In this document: piece after piece, positions 28,342 to 36,897 of the stretch | How positions within the stretch are numbered: the first letter of the stretch is position 1 | How the letters are laid out: every line of letters starts with the position of its first letter | Assembly: GCF_000178955.2 (NCBI RefSeq) | Contig: NC_016631.1 | Coordinates: 2,418,001 to 2,482,000, forward strand | Reading direction: 5' to 3' | Origin: Granulicella mallensis MP5ACTX8 | Lineage (GTDB): Bacteria; Acidobacteriota; Terriglobia; Terriglobales; Acidobacteriaceae | DNA length: 64,000 bases | Notes under the pieces: generated by a model | Seen by the model: the letters and a program-made list of their open reading frames with translations, nothing else | Databases searched by the model: none | What the model was told of the DNA's origin: nothing | Program-made: the position numbers and the translations under genes

Positions 28342-29166
28342 TAGCTTGAGGCGTTTCTTCATCAGCGTTACGGCTTCCTTGCTTTCGTCTACCAGGATGT
28401 AACTGCGGCCGTTGCGTGCGGCGGCGAGGCCTGTGGTGCCGCTGCCTGCGAAGAAGTCCAGTACCGTGTCGTCCGGGTTGGAATGCACGCGGACGATGCG
28501 TTCCAGGATGCCCAGCGGCTTCTGCGTGGGGTAGCCTGTCTTTTCCTTGCCCGTAGGCGAGACGATGGTGTGCCACCAGACGTCGGTGGGCGTCTTGCCG
28601 CGGCGGGCTTTTTCAGCGCCCACGAGGCCGGGAGCCATGTAGGGAATCCGGTCACTGGCTTCCAGGTTGAAGGTGTAGTCCTTCGGGTCCTTGGTGTACC
28701 AGAGGATGTTGTCGTGCTTGGCGGGCCAGCGTTTGGTGGAGCGTGCGCCGTAGTCGTAGGCCCAGATGATCTCGTTCTGAAAGCAGGCGCGGCCTGAGAC
28801 GCCCGGCGTTGTAAAGACCTCGTCGAGCATGATCTTGCAGTAGTGAACCTCGCGCGGGTCTACATGGAAGAAGAGAGAGCCGGTGGCTGACAGTACGCGG
28901 TGCGCTTCGATCATGCGCGGGCGCAGGAAGCCGAGGTAATCGTCGAAGCGATCGGTGTAGTTGGGCGCGATGGCCAGCTTCTCGGTGCGGTAGCGTTTGC
29001 CGCCGAAGCCGATGCGATCGCCCGCATCGTCGCGAACGGTTTTCATGCGGGCGCGGCGCTGGGTCGTGCCGGTGTTGAAGGGCGGGTCGATGTAGATCAA
29101 CTGCACGCTGGCATCCGGCAGGGAACGCAGCGCGGTGAGGTTTTCACGATGGAGGATGCGGTTCAA
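28330..29166 (-). CDS. Orphan DNA methyltransferase (beta-class, N6-adenine or N4-cytosine)
   Basis: 278 residues. The catalytic motif [11 protein letters not shown] (about residue 30) precedes the AdoMet motif [16 protein letters not shown] (about 240), the order of beta-class amino-methyltransferases such as CcrM. The middle part would hold target recognition ([27 protein letters not shown]). It uses AdoMet to methylate DNA bases. No restriction endonuclease or specificity gene is adjacent, so it is probably an orphan enzyme for gene regulation, replication or protection from phage. Start is TTG at 29166; no clear ribosome-binding site is visible. Confidence 0.88.
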   Translation of the reverse strand: MNRILHRENLTALRSLPDASVQLIYIDPPFNTGTTQRRARMKTVRDDAGDRIGFGGKRYRTEKLAIAPNYTDRFDDYLGFLRPRMIEAHRVLSATGSLFFHVDPREVHYCKIMLDEVFTTPGVSGRACFQNEIIWAYDYGARSTKRWPAKHDNILWYTKDPKDYTFNLEASDRIPYMAPGLVGAEKARRGKTPTDVWWHTIVSPTGKEKTGYPTQKPLGILERIVRVHSNPDDTVLDFFAGSGTTGLAAARNGRSYILVDESKEAVTLMKKRLKLPLR

Positions 29167-29227
29167 AGGGGAGCCTCTGCAAGCAGTCTATTATCGGCCG
29201 CGGTACTTTGGCAGGAGATGTCTGTGC

Positions 29228-29269
29228 TTCGAGTTACGAGTGATGAGTTTCGAGTTGCGAGATTCGTGC
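29228..29269. repeat. Degenerate heptad repeat (nnCGAGT units, six in a row)
   Basis: Six consecutive 7-nt units: TTCGAGT, TACGAGT, GATGAGT, TTCGAGT, TGCGAGA and TTCGTGC. The array lies between the divergent methyltransferase and hydroxyacyl-CoA dehydrogenase genes. The units are the same family as at 21715-21742. Confidence 0.72.
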
Positions 29270-29341
29270 GTGGTTCGCAGGATATTGAAGCCACACTTTC
29301 GCGGTTCTTGCTACACTCTCATCTTTGCAGGGAGCGAGCGC

Positions 29342-30208
29342 ATGAATGTGACGCAGCATCGTCTTGGGGTTATCGGAGCTGGAACGATGGGAAACGGCAT
29401 TGCGCATGTCTTTGCGCGGGCGGGTTTCGATGTAGTGCTCTATGAGGTGAATCAGTTGGCGCTCGATCGCGGAATGGCGACGATTCGCACGAACCTCGAT
29501 CGGGAAGCGGCCAAGGGCAAGATCGATCCGGCTGAGGTGCCCGCGATCCATGCGCGCCTGAGACCGACTCTGAAGCTGCGCGATCTGGGCAACTGCACGC
29601 TGGTTGTGGAAGCGGCTACCGAGCGCCTTGCGGTCAAGCAGCAGATCTTTCGTGAACTCGATGCACTGCTTGCGCCTGAAGGTATTCTCGCGACCAATAC
29701 GTCCTCCATCTCGATTACAAAGCTGGCGGGAGGCACGACGCGGCCCGATCAGGTGATCGGCATGCACTTCTTCAACCCTGTGCCGATCATGTCGCTGGTG
29801 GAAGTCGTTCGTGGCCTGCAGACCTCGGACGCGACGTACGAGACGGTGCGGCTGCTGGCGCTGGAGGCAGGGAAGTCACCGGTTGCGGTCAACGATGCGG
29901 CCGGGTTTGTCTCCAACCGCGTGCTGATGCCGCTCATCAATGAGGCGATCTTTGCGGTGATGGAAGGGGTTGCGACGGCTGAGGCGGTGGACGAGATCTT
30001 CCGGCTCGGGATGGCGCATCCGATGGGGCCGCTGACGTTGGCCGACTTCATTGGGCTCGATGTCTGCCTGGACATCATGCGGGTGCTGGAGGACGGGCTG
30101 GGTGACCCAAAGTATCGCCCGTGTCCGCTGCTGGTGCGCATGGTCGATGCCGGTTGGCTGGGGCGGAAATCCGGACAGGGCTTCTATACCTATCCCGTGA
30201 AGCTCTGA
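29342..30208 (+). CDS. 3-hydroxybutyryl-CoA dehydrogenase (3-hydroxyacyl-CoA dehydrogenase family)
   Basis: 288 residues from ATG at 29342. The NAD motif [20 protein letters not shown] is at the N-terminus, then the family signature [13 protein letters not shown] near 120, the catalytic His in [17 protein letters not shown] near 140, and the C-terminal dimerisation domain ([13 protein letters not shown]...[18 protein letters not shown]). It oxidises or reduces (S)-3-hydroxyacyl-CoA in the cytosol. The size and lack of a fused enoyl hydratase point to the Hbd type of butanoate or PHB metabolism or the beta-oxidation of short chains. A MaoC hydratase gene follows after 62 nt. Confidence 0.93.
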   Translation: MNVTQHRLGVIGAGTMGNGIAHVFARAGFDVVLYEVNQLALDRGMATIRTNLDREAAKGKIDPAEVPAIHARLRPTLKLRDLGNCTLVVEAATERLAVKQQIFRELDALLAPEGILATNTSSISITKLAGGTTRPDQVIGMHFFNPVPIMSLVEVVRGLQTSDATYETVRLLALEAGKSPVAVNDAAGFVSNRVLMPLINEAIFAVMEGVATAEAVDEIFRLGMAHPMGPLTLADFIGLDVCLDIMRVLEDGLGDPKYRPCPLLVRMVDAGWLGRKSGQGFYTYPVKL

Positions 30209-30270
30209 TCGGACGAACCTGAACTACACTTAACTACATCTCATAGGCAGACTGTTGCAGGAGAAGTGCT

Positions 30271-30726
30271 TTGTCGAACGAATTGTACTTTGAAGATTTA
30301 CATCCGGGGCTGAAGTTCAACTCCAGCCGCAGCTACAAGGTCACCGCGGAAGAGATCAAAGAGTTTGCGGAGCGCTACGATCCGCAGCCGTTCCACCTGG
30401 ACGAGGCGGCGGGCGAGAGCTCGTTCTTCAAGGGACTGGCGGCGTCGGGCTGGTTGACAGCGGCTATCGTGATGCGGCTGCGCGTGGAGTCCATCCACAT
30501 TGCGGGTGGCATGATCGGCGCGGGTGTTGAGGAGATTCGCTGGACGCAGCCTGTGCGCCCCGGAGACTCGCTGCGTACCGAGGCGGAGATTCTGAATGTG
30601 CGGCACTCGGCTTCACGGCCTGCTTTCGGTGTCGTGCGCTCGCGAACCCTGGTCTTCAATCAGCGCGACGAGATCATTATGCGTTCGGTGGTGAACTTCC
30701 TGGCACCGTTGCGTCACCCGGCGTAG
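30271..30726 (+). CDS. MaoC-family (hot-dog) dehydratase
   Basis: 151 residues from TTG at 30271, preceded by CAGGAGAA. The hot-dog hydratase motif is RYDPQPFHLDEAAG (catalytic Asp and His), and the VRPGDSLRTEAEIL strand follows. MaoC-type enzymes hydrate enoyl-CoA or related acyl thioesters with R stereochemistry. It follows the 3-hydroxybutyryl-CoA dehydrogenase gene on the same strand and probably works in the same short-chain acyl-CoA pathway. Confidence 0.87.
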   Translation: MSNELYFEDLHPGLKFNSSRSYKVTAEEIKEFAERYDPQPFHLDEAAGESSFFKGLAASGWLTAAIVMRLRVESIHIAGGMIGAGVEEIRWTQPVRPGDSLRTEAEILNVRHSASRPAFGVVRSRTLVFNQRDEIIMRSVVNFLAPLRHPA

Positions 30727-30778
30727 CTAGTTTGGTTCATCTTGCACAGAAAGCGGGCGTATTCTGTAAGTTGTGCGG

Positions 30779-31732
30779 ATGACAGTTTTAGCTTCGGGAT
30801 CGAAAGGTAACTCTACTGTAGTTGCCTCAGGCTCGACGCGCATTCTGGTGGACGCGGGCCTTTCGTGCCGTGAGATCCTGCGCCGTATGGCCCTGGCAGG
30901 CGAAGACCCCGCCGAGCTGAACGCGATCCTGATCACGCATGAGCATGTAGACCATATCTCGGGTCTGGCTGTGCTGGCGCGCCGGCTTCGTATCCCGGTC
31001 TTCTTTACCGAGCAGACGCATCGCGCCTGGGTGCGGATGCTTACGCCGCGAACGACGATGTCCTACACCAAGTGGATGGAGATGATGCAGCGGGAGAAAG
31101 AGGCCCGTGCTGCTTCAGTGGCTGCGCAGGTGGAAGCCAACGTCCTGGTGGAGGAGAAGCCGGCCGAGGAGGAATCACCGGCAGCAGAGGAGGCTCATCC
31201 CGCGGCGAAAGCCGATGCCGCGTTTCTTCCGGCGGTCGAATACTTTCGCGCGGGGCAGAACTTCTGCATCGGCGATATCGATGTAAACCCCTTTACGATT
31301 CCCCACGATGCGGTCGATCCTTGCGGCTTCGTCTTCCATGCGCGGCACGAGTCCATCCGTATGGCGATTGCGACTGACCTTGGATATATTCCGCCCAACG
31401 TGAAGCAGGCGCTGCGGAATGTCGATGTGCTGCTGCTGGAGTCGAACCACGACCTGGAGATGCTCAAGGATGGCCCCTATCCGTGGTCGGTGAAGCAGCG
31501 CGTGCTTTCGCGGGTCGGCCATCTTTCCAATGATGCTGCCGCGGAGTTTCTGATGCGTGATTACGATGGCGGTGCGCACACCATCGTGCTTGGCCATCTC
31601 TCGGCCCATAACAATCTCCCGGAGCTTGCCCGTTTGGCCGCCGAACAGGCCATCGGCAGCCGCATGACGCTGCTGGGCAACCGCGTGCTACTGGCTGCCC
31701 AGGACACGCCTCTCGAACCTATTTGTCTTTAG
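30779..31732 (+). CDS. MBL-fold metallo-hydrolase (YycJ/WalJ-like) with acidic insertion
   Basis: 317 residues from ATG at 30779; GTG two codons earlier is possible. Metal motif HEHVDH at residues 54-59, then IPHDAVDP, ATDLGYI and LLLESNHD, with GHLSAHNN at the end, as in the YycJ group. An Ala/Glu-rich insertion of about 60 residues (about 103-160, many EE and AA pairs) interrupts the fold after strand 4 and is not typical. WalJ-like proteins have been linked to cell division and to mismatch-repair-type exonuclease activity. The cellular role here is unknown. Confidence 0.87.
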   Translation: MTVLASGSKGNSTVVASGSTRILVDAGLSCREILRRMALAGEDPAELNAILITHEHVDHISGLAVLARRLRIPVFFTEQTHRAWVRMLTPRTTMSYTKWMEMMQREKEARAASVAAQVEANVLVEEKPAEEESPAAEEAHPAAKADAAFLPAVEYFRAGQNFCIGDIDVNPFTIPHDAVDPCGFVFHARHESIRMAIATDLGYIPPNVKQALRNVDVLLLESNHDLEMLKDGPYPWSVKQRVLSRVGHLSNDAAAEFLMRDYDGGAHTIVLGHLSAHNNLPELARLAAEQAIGSRMTLLGNRVLLAAQDTPLEPICL

Positions 31733-31827
31733 AATGAGCGCGGTATCACCCCGGATTCCCACATACGGAAGAAAAAGGTGGTTCCTGCTGCTCCCTGAAT
31801 TCATCTAAACTAGAAAGTACTGCACGA

Positions 31828-32337
31828 ATGCCGATCGCACCCTATCCTCGCTCCCATCGCCACGAGACCTGTAACGATCAGGTGATCGGAGCCATCCTCT
31901 CGGGCTGGCGTTATGACATCTCAGGCATTCCCAAGGACCTCCGTGGCGACTACGAGGACCATCTTCGCAGCTGCACTTACTGCCGGAGACGCCAGCGCCT
32001 GCACCGGACGGTCGATATTCTGCTCCTGGCGGCGACTACTCTGTCCTTTGCGGCGTTCCTGATGGCGGCGCTGGTCATGCACAAGATCGAGGCCTACAGC
32101 CACATCAGCGGCAGCGTCCATGTGCATCTGCACGGCGAAGGCCGAGCTGCCCTGGCCCGGATTCCCGACAGCATCGCGATCAGCCTGGAGGCTGTTGCCT
32201 GCACGGGCGTCTTCGTCTCCCTGCTGCTCTGGGTGCTGGTAGCCATCGCAACGCCGATTCCGGGCATGCTGTCGACCATGTTCCGCGAGCGTATCTCCCC
32301 GGAAGAGCGCGATCGTCTGCGCAAGCAGGCAGCCTGA
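31828..32337 (+). CDS. Zinc-finger (anti-sigma-like) membrane protein
   Basis: 169 residues. The cytosolic N-terminus has HLRSCTYCRRR, which fits the HxxxCxxC motif of zinc-finger anti-sigma factors, with an extra C and H earlier (RHETCND). Two transmembrane helices follow (DILLLAATTLSFAAFLMAALVM and IAISLEAVACTGVFVSLLLWVLVAIA), and a basic C-terminal tail. No sigma factor gene is adjacent, so the partner is unknown and a different role is possible. A rhomboid protease gene starts 26 nt downstream, so the two are likely co-transcribed. Confidence 0.68.
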   Translation: MPIAPYPRSHRHETCNDQVIGAILSGWRYDISGIPKDLRGDYEDHLRSCTYCRRRQRLHRTVDILLLAATTLSFAAFLMAALVMHKIEAYSHISGSVHVHLHGEGRAALARIPDSIAISLEAVACTGVFVSLLLWVLVAIATPIPGMLSTMFRERISPEERDRLRKQAA

Positions 32338-32363
32338 ACCGCCCCGCGATTTCGGCATCAAAT

Positions 32364-33275
32364 TTGAGCGACCCCAATTCATCTTCCCTTACTCCTTCCT
32401 CCACCGGGCAGCTTCTGTCCGTGGAAGCGGAGAGGGCTGCGCGGGAGTCAACGCGGAGGCGCAACGACGACAGGCACTCCTCTCTGCTCGACTATCCGGC
32501 GACGTATCTGCTGATCGGCATCAATCTTCTGGTCTTCGCGATCATGTTTCGGTACAGCCCTGCGCTTCCGTTGATGCGGCAGCATATAAGCTGGCAGATC
32601 CTTACCGCCTCTTTTGATGTGAATACACTGCTCCGCTTCGGCGGAAGCGATGCCGCGTATGTCATGAACGGCCAGTGGTGGCGGCTGATTACCTCTACCT
32701 TCGTCCATGTGACGATCCTGCATCTTGTTTTGAATATGTGGTGCCTGTGGAACCTGGGGCTCTTTGGCGAGCCCCTGCTGGGCCGGCCCGGATTGATTGC
32801 GGTGTATCTCCTGACGGGCACGGCGGGCATGATGCTTTCGCTCACTTTGAGTGTCGCCCAGCAGCAGGACTCCCTGGTGGCCGGGGCCTCAGGGGCGATC
32901 TTTGGACTTGCGGGAATCCTGATTGTTCTGCTCTCCAACCGCAAGCTCGCCGCGCCGTGGAAAGAGTTGCGCAGTTTGAGGCGCTCGGTAATCTGGTTTG
33001 CGGTGCTTAATCTGGTGATTGGACTTCTGCCCCAGGCTCTGCCGGCGTTCTCAGACGGTCAACTGGCGAGACTGCATCTCTCCCCAGACTCTTTGCCGCA
33101 CATCGACAATTCAGCCCATCTCGGAGGCTTCCTCAGCGGGTTGGCGCTTGGATTTCCTTTATTTCCCCGTATGACCTCGGGGAAGTCGAGCTATCGCGCC
33201 CGGCAGGCATGGGTGTTTGCTGTCGCTGCTTTCCTGCTTTGCCTGTTTGGCTATGGTCTGGCTAAATTTGCCTAG
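32364..33275 (+). CDS. Rhomboid-family intramembrane serine protease
   Basis: 303 residues from TTG at 32364. After a cytosolic N-terminus there are six to seven helices with the rhomboid signatures: QWWRLITSTFVHVTILHLVLNMW (loop 1 and the HxxxN of helix 2), catalytic GASGAIFG with Ser 176, and His 252 in NSAHLGGFLSG. The Ser-His dyad is complete, so an active protease that cuts within membrane helices is expected. The only visible substrate candidate is the zinc-finger membrane protein encoded 26 nt upstream. An intrinsic terminator follows. Confidence 0.9.
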   Translation: MSDPNSSSLTPSSTGQLLSVEAERAARESTRRRNDDRHSSLLDYPATYLLIGINLLVFAIMFRYSPALPLMRQHISWQILTASFDVNTLLRFGGSDAAYVMNGQWWRLITSTFVHVTILHLVLNMWCLWNLGLFGEPLLGRPGLIAVYLLTGTAGMMLSLTLSVAQQQDSLVAGASGAIFGLAGILIVLLSNRKLAAPWKELRSLRRSVIWFAVLNLVIGLLPQALPAFSDGQLARLHLSPDSLPHIDNSAHLGGFLSGLALGFPLFPRMTSGKSSYRARQAWVFAVAAFLLCLFGYGLAKFA

Positions 33276-33342
33276 AAATCCACAATTGTGCCAATATCTC
33301 CACAGGCATGCTCTGGAGATAGAGGTCTATACTTGCGCCAAA

Positions 33343-33374
33343 GGAAAAAGCCTCCGGGTGGCCGGGGGCTTTTC
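33343..33374 (+). terminator. Intrinsic terminator after the rhomboid gene
   Basis: GGAAAAAGCC-T-CCGG with loop GTGG and CCGG-G-GGCTTTTCC make a strong stem. A and T tracts on both sides make it usable on both strands, which suits the convergent XRE gene ending at 33399. Confidence 0.85.
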
Positions 33375-33398
33375 CTTGTCTGAAATTAACGTCAGAGA

Positions 33399-33812
33399 TT
33401 AGCTGATCGAGAGTGTCGCGGTGGCCGCAAACTTTCGTACCATCGCCAGCAGCAGACGGCGATCGCTTTCGCCGAGGTTGGAAGAGTAGCGCTGCACCTG
33501 GGTGAGGAAGCGGATCTCGTCCTCCTTGAGGCTTATACCCGGAACATCCTTAACGGAATCCTCCGCGAAGAACTGGCTTAACGGCAGATCAAGCGCCGCG
33601 GCGATCTTCTGCAGTGTCTCCAGCGAGGGCACGGTGTGGCCGTTTTCGACACGCGAGAGATAGCAACGCAGCAGACCTGTGCGTTTTTCAATGTCTCCCT
33701 GCGACATGCCCTTCTGCAGACGAAAGTCACGAATCGTCATTCCGATGTTGATCGGTGCTGGTCCGGGTGAAACCGCCATCTCCGACGGCAGAGCTGTTTG
33801 CATATGTGCCAT
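33399..33812 (-). CDS. XRE-family transcriptional regulator
   Basis: 137 residues. Helix-turn-helix in IRDFRLQKGMSQGDIEKRTGLLRCYLSRVENGHTVPSLETLQKIAAALDLPLSQFF (about residues 27-82) with a short helical C-terminus of the kind found in many Terriglobia genomes. DNA targets are unknown. The gene stands alone between two repeat or terminator structures: 33343-33374 after it and the heptad hairpin at 33909-34000 before it. Confidence 0.85.
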   Translation of the reverse strand: MAHMQTALPSEMAVSPGPAPINIGMTIRDFRLQKGMSQGDIEKRTGLLRCYLSRVENGHTVPSLETLQKIAAALDLPLSQFFAEDSVKDVPGISLKEDEIRFLTQVQRYSSNLGESDRRLLLAMVRKFAATATLSIS

Positions 33813-33908
33813 TAGCGGTAAAGTAACGATCTCTTACGAAGGTAGCAAGAGCTAAGTTCAAGAATCGTCAGCTTTGTACCACGCGAGATTCGTGCATTTG
33901 ACGGCACC

Positions 33909-34000
33909 GGTAAAGCAGAGTGTAGAGAGTAGAGGATAGAGCGTAGACGAAAGCGGTTCTCTCTACGCTCTACACTCTATTCTCTACTCTCTGCTTTACC
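33909..34000. repeat. Heptad-repeat inverted repeat attached to the fabG stop codon
   Basis: On the minus strand, directly from the fabG stop, the sequence runs TAAAGCAG and then units of the form AGAGnnT (AGAGAGT, AGAGAAT, AGAGTGT, AGAGCGT). After a short loop of about 10 nt the complementary arm returns with related units and ends in GCTTTACC on that strand. The arms (about 40 nt each) match closely but not perfectly. The stop TAA (33996-33998 on the plus map) is part of the outer stem. Confidence 0.78.
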
Positions 34001-34742
34001 CCATGTACATGCCGCCGTTGACGTCCAGCGTGTGTCCGGTGATGTAGCTGGCAGCTTCGGAGGCCAGGAAGGCGACTGCTGCTGCGGCTTCCTGTTCCGT
34101 GCCGACGCGGCCGAGAGGGACCTGCGCGATCATGGCTGCCTTGTGTTCGTCGGGCAGGATGGCGGTCATGGCTGTCTCGATGTAGCCAGGGGCGACGGCA
34201 TTGACAGTGATGCTGCGGCTGGCGAGTTCGCGGGCCATGGCCTTGGTCATGCCGATCATTCCGGCTTTGGAGGCGGCATAGTTGATCTGTCCGGCTTGTC
34301 CTACTTCGCCCACGATCGAGGTGATGTTGATGATGCGTCCCCAGCGTGCCTTGAGCATGGAGGAGCAGCAGACCTGCGACAGCAGGTACGCGCCGGTGAG
34401 GTTGGTGTTGAGGACGTCGTCCCAGTCCTGGCGCTTCATGCGCAGCATCAGGCCGTCCTTGGTGATGCCGGCGTTGTTGACCAGGATCTCGACCTTGCCG
34501 AACTCGGCGATGACGGCCTTGGCGCAGGCCTTGATCGACTCTTCATTCGCAACGTCGAGGGCAAAGGTCTTGGCCTGGCCACCGGCGGCTACGATCTCGG
34601 CGGCGACAGATTCGAGCTTTTCCGCGTTTCGCGCCGCCAGGGCGAGGGTTGCTCCGGCTTTGGCGAGTTCAAGGGCACATGCCCGGCCGATACCCTGCGA
34701 CGCGCCGGTTACCAGCGCGATTCTTCCTGTTGATTCGTTCAA
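33996..34742 (-). CDS. fabG: 3-oxoacyl-[acyl-carrier-protein] reductase FabG
   Basis: 248 residues from TTG at 34742, which has GGAGG at ideal distance. A TTG at 34754 would lengthen it by four residues and remove that spacing. SDR motifs: TGASQGIGRA, NNAGIT, catalytic Ser in NITSIVGEVGQAGQ and YAASK with MIGMTKAMA, then PGYIETAMT, the usual FabG pattern. It reduces 3-oxoacyl-ACP with NADPH in fatty acid elongation. No other fab gene is adjacent. The upstream membrane-protein gene ends 13 nt before the start, so coupling is likely. Confidence 0.92.
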   Translation of the reverse strand: MNESTGRIALVTGASQGIGRACALELAKAGATLALAARNAEKLESVAAEIVAAGGQAKTFALDVANEESIKACAKAVIAEFGKVEILVNNAGITKDGLMLRMKRQDWDDVLNTNLTGAYLLSQVCCSSMLKARWGRIINITSIVGEVGQAGQINYAASKAGMIGMTKAMARELASRSITVNAVAPGYIETAMTAILPDEHKAAMIAQVPLGRVGTEQEAAAAVAFLASEAASYITGHTLDVNGGMYMG

Positions 34743-34755
34743 ATGATCCTCCAAC

Positions 34756-35187
34756 TTAGGGCTGCTGCAGCCTCTTTAGTGCGTTTCGTAAAGCCATGAT
34801 TTTGCCAGCGGTGAACAACAAAGCCATAGCCGACCCTGCCAAGCGAGGCGCCAAGGGTCCGCCTCTAGTTTCCCATAGGCAGAAGATGATAAACAGCGGG
34901 ACGAGGACAACCCAAACTTTTAGCCTTCGCACCGCACGTTGAAGCTCCTCATGAGATGAGGAATCAATGGAAGCTCCAGTGGTTTCGACGAGGAGCCGAT
35001 TGCGGGTCCTCATCTTCCCGAAAAAGATCGTAAAGGCGATGAAAAATACAATCGCCAACAGAAGGACGTCCATCCCAAAGCTACGCGGCGAAAGGTATTT
35101 GGTTATAGAGGCAATAGTAAGCAAACAAAGCGCACCCGATAGTGAAAGGGTGAGGGCCAGGAAGCGCTTTAGAAACCATCTGTCCAA
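34756..35187 (-). CDS. Small membrane protein of unknown function
   Basis: 143 residues read from a TTG at 35187 with AGGAAGGG upstream. The frame extends much further up, but that part is only the antisense of thyX. About four hydrophobic stretches are visible (LALTLSLSGALCLLTIASI, MDVLLLAIVFFIAFTIFFG, WVVLVPLFIIFCLW, GSAMALLFTAGKIMAL). No family is recognised. The stop is immediately before fabG, so the two may be co-transcribed. The AT content is higher than in fabG and thyX. Confidence 0.55.
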   Translation of the reverse strand: MDRWFLKRFLALTLSLSGALCLLTIASITKYLSPRSFGMDVLLLAIVFFIAFTIFFGKMRTRNRLLVETTGASIDSSSHEELQRAVRRLKVWVVLVPLFIIFCLWETRGGPLAPRLAGSAMALLFTAGKIMALRNALKRLQQP

Positions 35188-35265
35188 CGTGTCTACCCTT
35201 CCTACGGATTGTTTGGCATTCCAACGTATCAAATCACAGGGGGGCACGATATTCTTGTGCGAGTC

Positions 35266-36843
35266 ATGTCCGAACGCCCCACACCTCGCCCCGTCCCCCA
35301 ACATCCCGAAAATACCACCGAAGTCTACGCTATTCACGGCGCAGAGCCGGAGGTTCTTGCCTATGCGATGGCCAAGTACTCGCGTTCGGCCCTGACTCTG
35401 CGCGAATCGCTGGCTGAGATCAGCTCGCAGCGGGCTGAGCAGTTCCTGAATACGTTCTACTTCCAGTACGGTCACCGCTCCATCGCCGACCTGGCGCACA
35501 TACCGTTCGCGGTGGAGAAGCTCTCGTTGCTGGCGGCGATTTGCCTGGTCGATGAGACGCGCTGGGACGGGCAGGAGCGCTCTACGCGCTACCAGGACTT
35601 CCGTCGCAGCGGATGGTTTACACCGGAACTTGCGACCAAGCAGCGCAAGCTGTACACGCATGCGATTGAGGATCTCTTCAAGGCGTACGACTCGCTGAGC
35701 GCGGGAATGCTGAGTGCGCTCAAGCGTGCGATTCCGCAGCCGGAGTCGATGAAGGCCGACAGCTACGAGCGTACGCTGAAGGCCCGCGCCTTCGATGCGG
35801 CGCGTTATCTGCTGCCGCTTGCGACGAACACTTCGCTTGGACAGATCGTGAATGCGCGCACGCTGGAGACGCAGGTCTCGCGGCTGCTCTCCAGTCCGTT
35901 CGCGGAGATTCGCGATCTTGGCACGAAGCTGCGTAACGCGGCCAGCGAGCCCGCATGGAACGCTCAGCGCGACAAGCTGGAGCAGCTTGCAGGCGAGGGA
36001 AGCGTTGCCGCGGATGCGACGACGGAGATCCTCAACGAACTGATGCCTCCTGTGCGCACCGCTCCCACGCTGGTGAAGTACGCCGAGAAGAACGACTACC
36101 AGTGCAAGAGCCGCGTAGAACTGGCTCAGGCCGCGCGTGAGTTGATGAAGGATGCGCCGATCTATCCGGCGCCTATCGTTGACCTGCTCGATGACGACGA
36201 AGATCTTGAGGTGGAGATTGCGACCTCGCTGGTCTATCCGCACTGTCATTACTCGTACCGCCAGCTTCGTGGGGCGGTGGCGTCTCTGACCGAGACGCGG
36301 CGCAATGAGCTGCTGAAGCTGGGAGCGGTGCATCGCGGACGCCACGACGAGTTGGTGCGCGCCTTTAATGCCGGTCATGGCTTCCGCTTCGACATCCTGA
36401 TGGACATCGGCGGCTTCAGGGATATGCACCGCCATCGTCGCTGCGTGCAGCTGCTGCAGGAGTTTTCGGACGTTCATGGCTATGACGAGCCGGTCTGCCC
36501 GGGGCAGCCGACGCTTGCCGAGGCGGGTCTTGGAGAGCAATATCGCGACGCGATGAATGCAGCGCTGGCTGCCTATCGCACGGTCTGCGACAGTGGCGAA
36601 CCCGAGGCAAAGCAGAGTGCGCAGTATCTGCTGCCGCTGGGCATGCGCTGCCGCAGCCTGTTCAAGATGGACTTTGCCGAGGCGCTGTACATTGCCGAAC
36701 TGCGTTCGGGAATTGCGGGGCACTTCAGCTATCGGCGTGTGGCGTGGGAGATGTATCAGGCGATTGCCACTCGGCATCCGGCGCTGGCGGGATTGTTCCG
36801 GATTGAGGATGTGAATGTGCCGATGGATTTGCTGAAGAGGTAG
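35266..36843 (+). CDS. thyX: FAD-dependent thymidylate synthase, double-length ThyX
   Basis: 525 residues from ATG at 35266 (another ATG at 35209 exists), about twice the usual 220-260. The N-terminal half is ThyX-like (EVLAYAMAKYSRSALTLRESL... FYFQYGHRSIADLAHIPFAVEKLS). The C-terminal half carries the second domain with MHRHRRCVQ (RHR at residues 389-391), YLLPLGMRCR and the RSGIAGHFSYR region. ThyX makes dTMP from dUMP using methylene-tetrahydrofolate and FADH2. The usual RHRxxSxxxxSxR motif is changed here to RHRRCVQLLQEFSDV. Similar duplicated forms are known in some phyla, so it may be active as a fused dimer. No thyA is seen in the window. Confidence 0.85.
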   Translation: MSERPTPRPVPQHPENTTEVYAIHGAEPEVLAYAMAKYSRSALTLRESLAEISSQRAEQFLNTFYFQYGHRSIADLAHIPFAVEKLSLLAAICLVDETRWDGQERSTRYQDFRRSGWFTPELATKQRKLYTHAIEDLFKAYDSLSAGMLSALKRAIPQPESMKADSYERTLKARAFDAARYLLPLATNTSLGQIVNARTLETQVSRLLSSPFAEIRDLGTKLRNAASEPAWNAQRDKLEQLAGEGSVAADATTEILNELMPPVRTAPTLVKYAEKNDYQCKSRVELAQAARELMKDAPIYPAPIVDLLDDDEDLEVEIATSLVYPHCHYSYRQLRGAVASLTETRRNELLKLGAVHRGRHDELVRAFNAGHGFRFDILMDIGGFRDMHRHRRCVQLLQEFSDVHGYDEPVCPGQPTLAEAGLGEQYRDAMNAALAAYRTVCDSGEPEAKQSAQYLLPLGMRCRSLFKMDFAEALYIAELRSGIAGHFSYRRVAWEMYQAIATRHPALAGLFRIEDVNVPMDLLKR

Positions 36844-36897
36844 TGCCTGGCAGTATCTTCAACGATAGTGTGAGGTAGGAATGAACTACCCCAGAAC

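Noticed and set aside
21715..29269. CRISPR array formed by the heptad repeats
   Set aside because: Units are 7 nt and directly adjacent, without 25-40 nt repeats and spacers, and no cas genes are near.
34756..36777. A 673-codon minus frame across thyX
   Set aside because: Most of it is antisense of thyX. Only its last 143 codons, which contain hydrophobic helices outside thyX and have a start with a ribosome-binding site, were kept as a gene.
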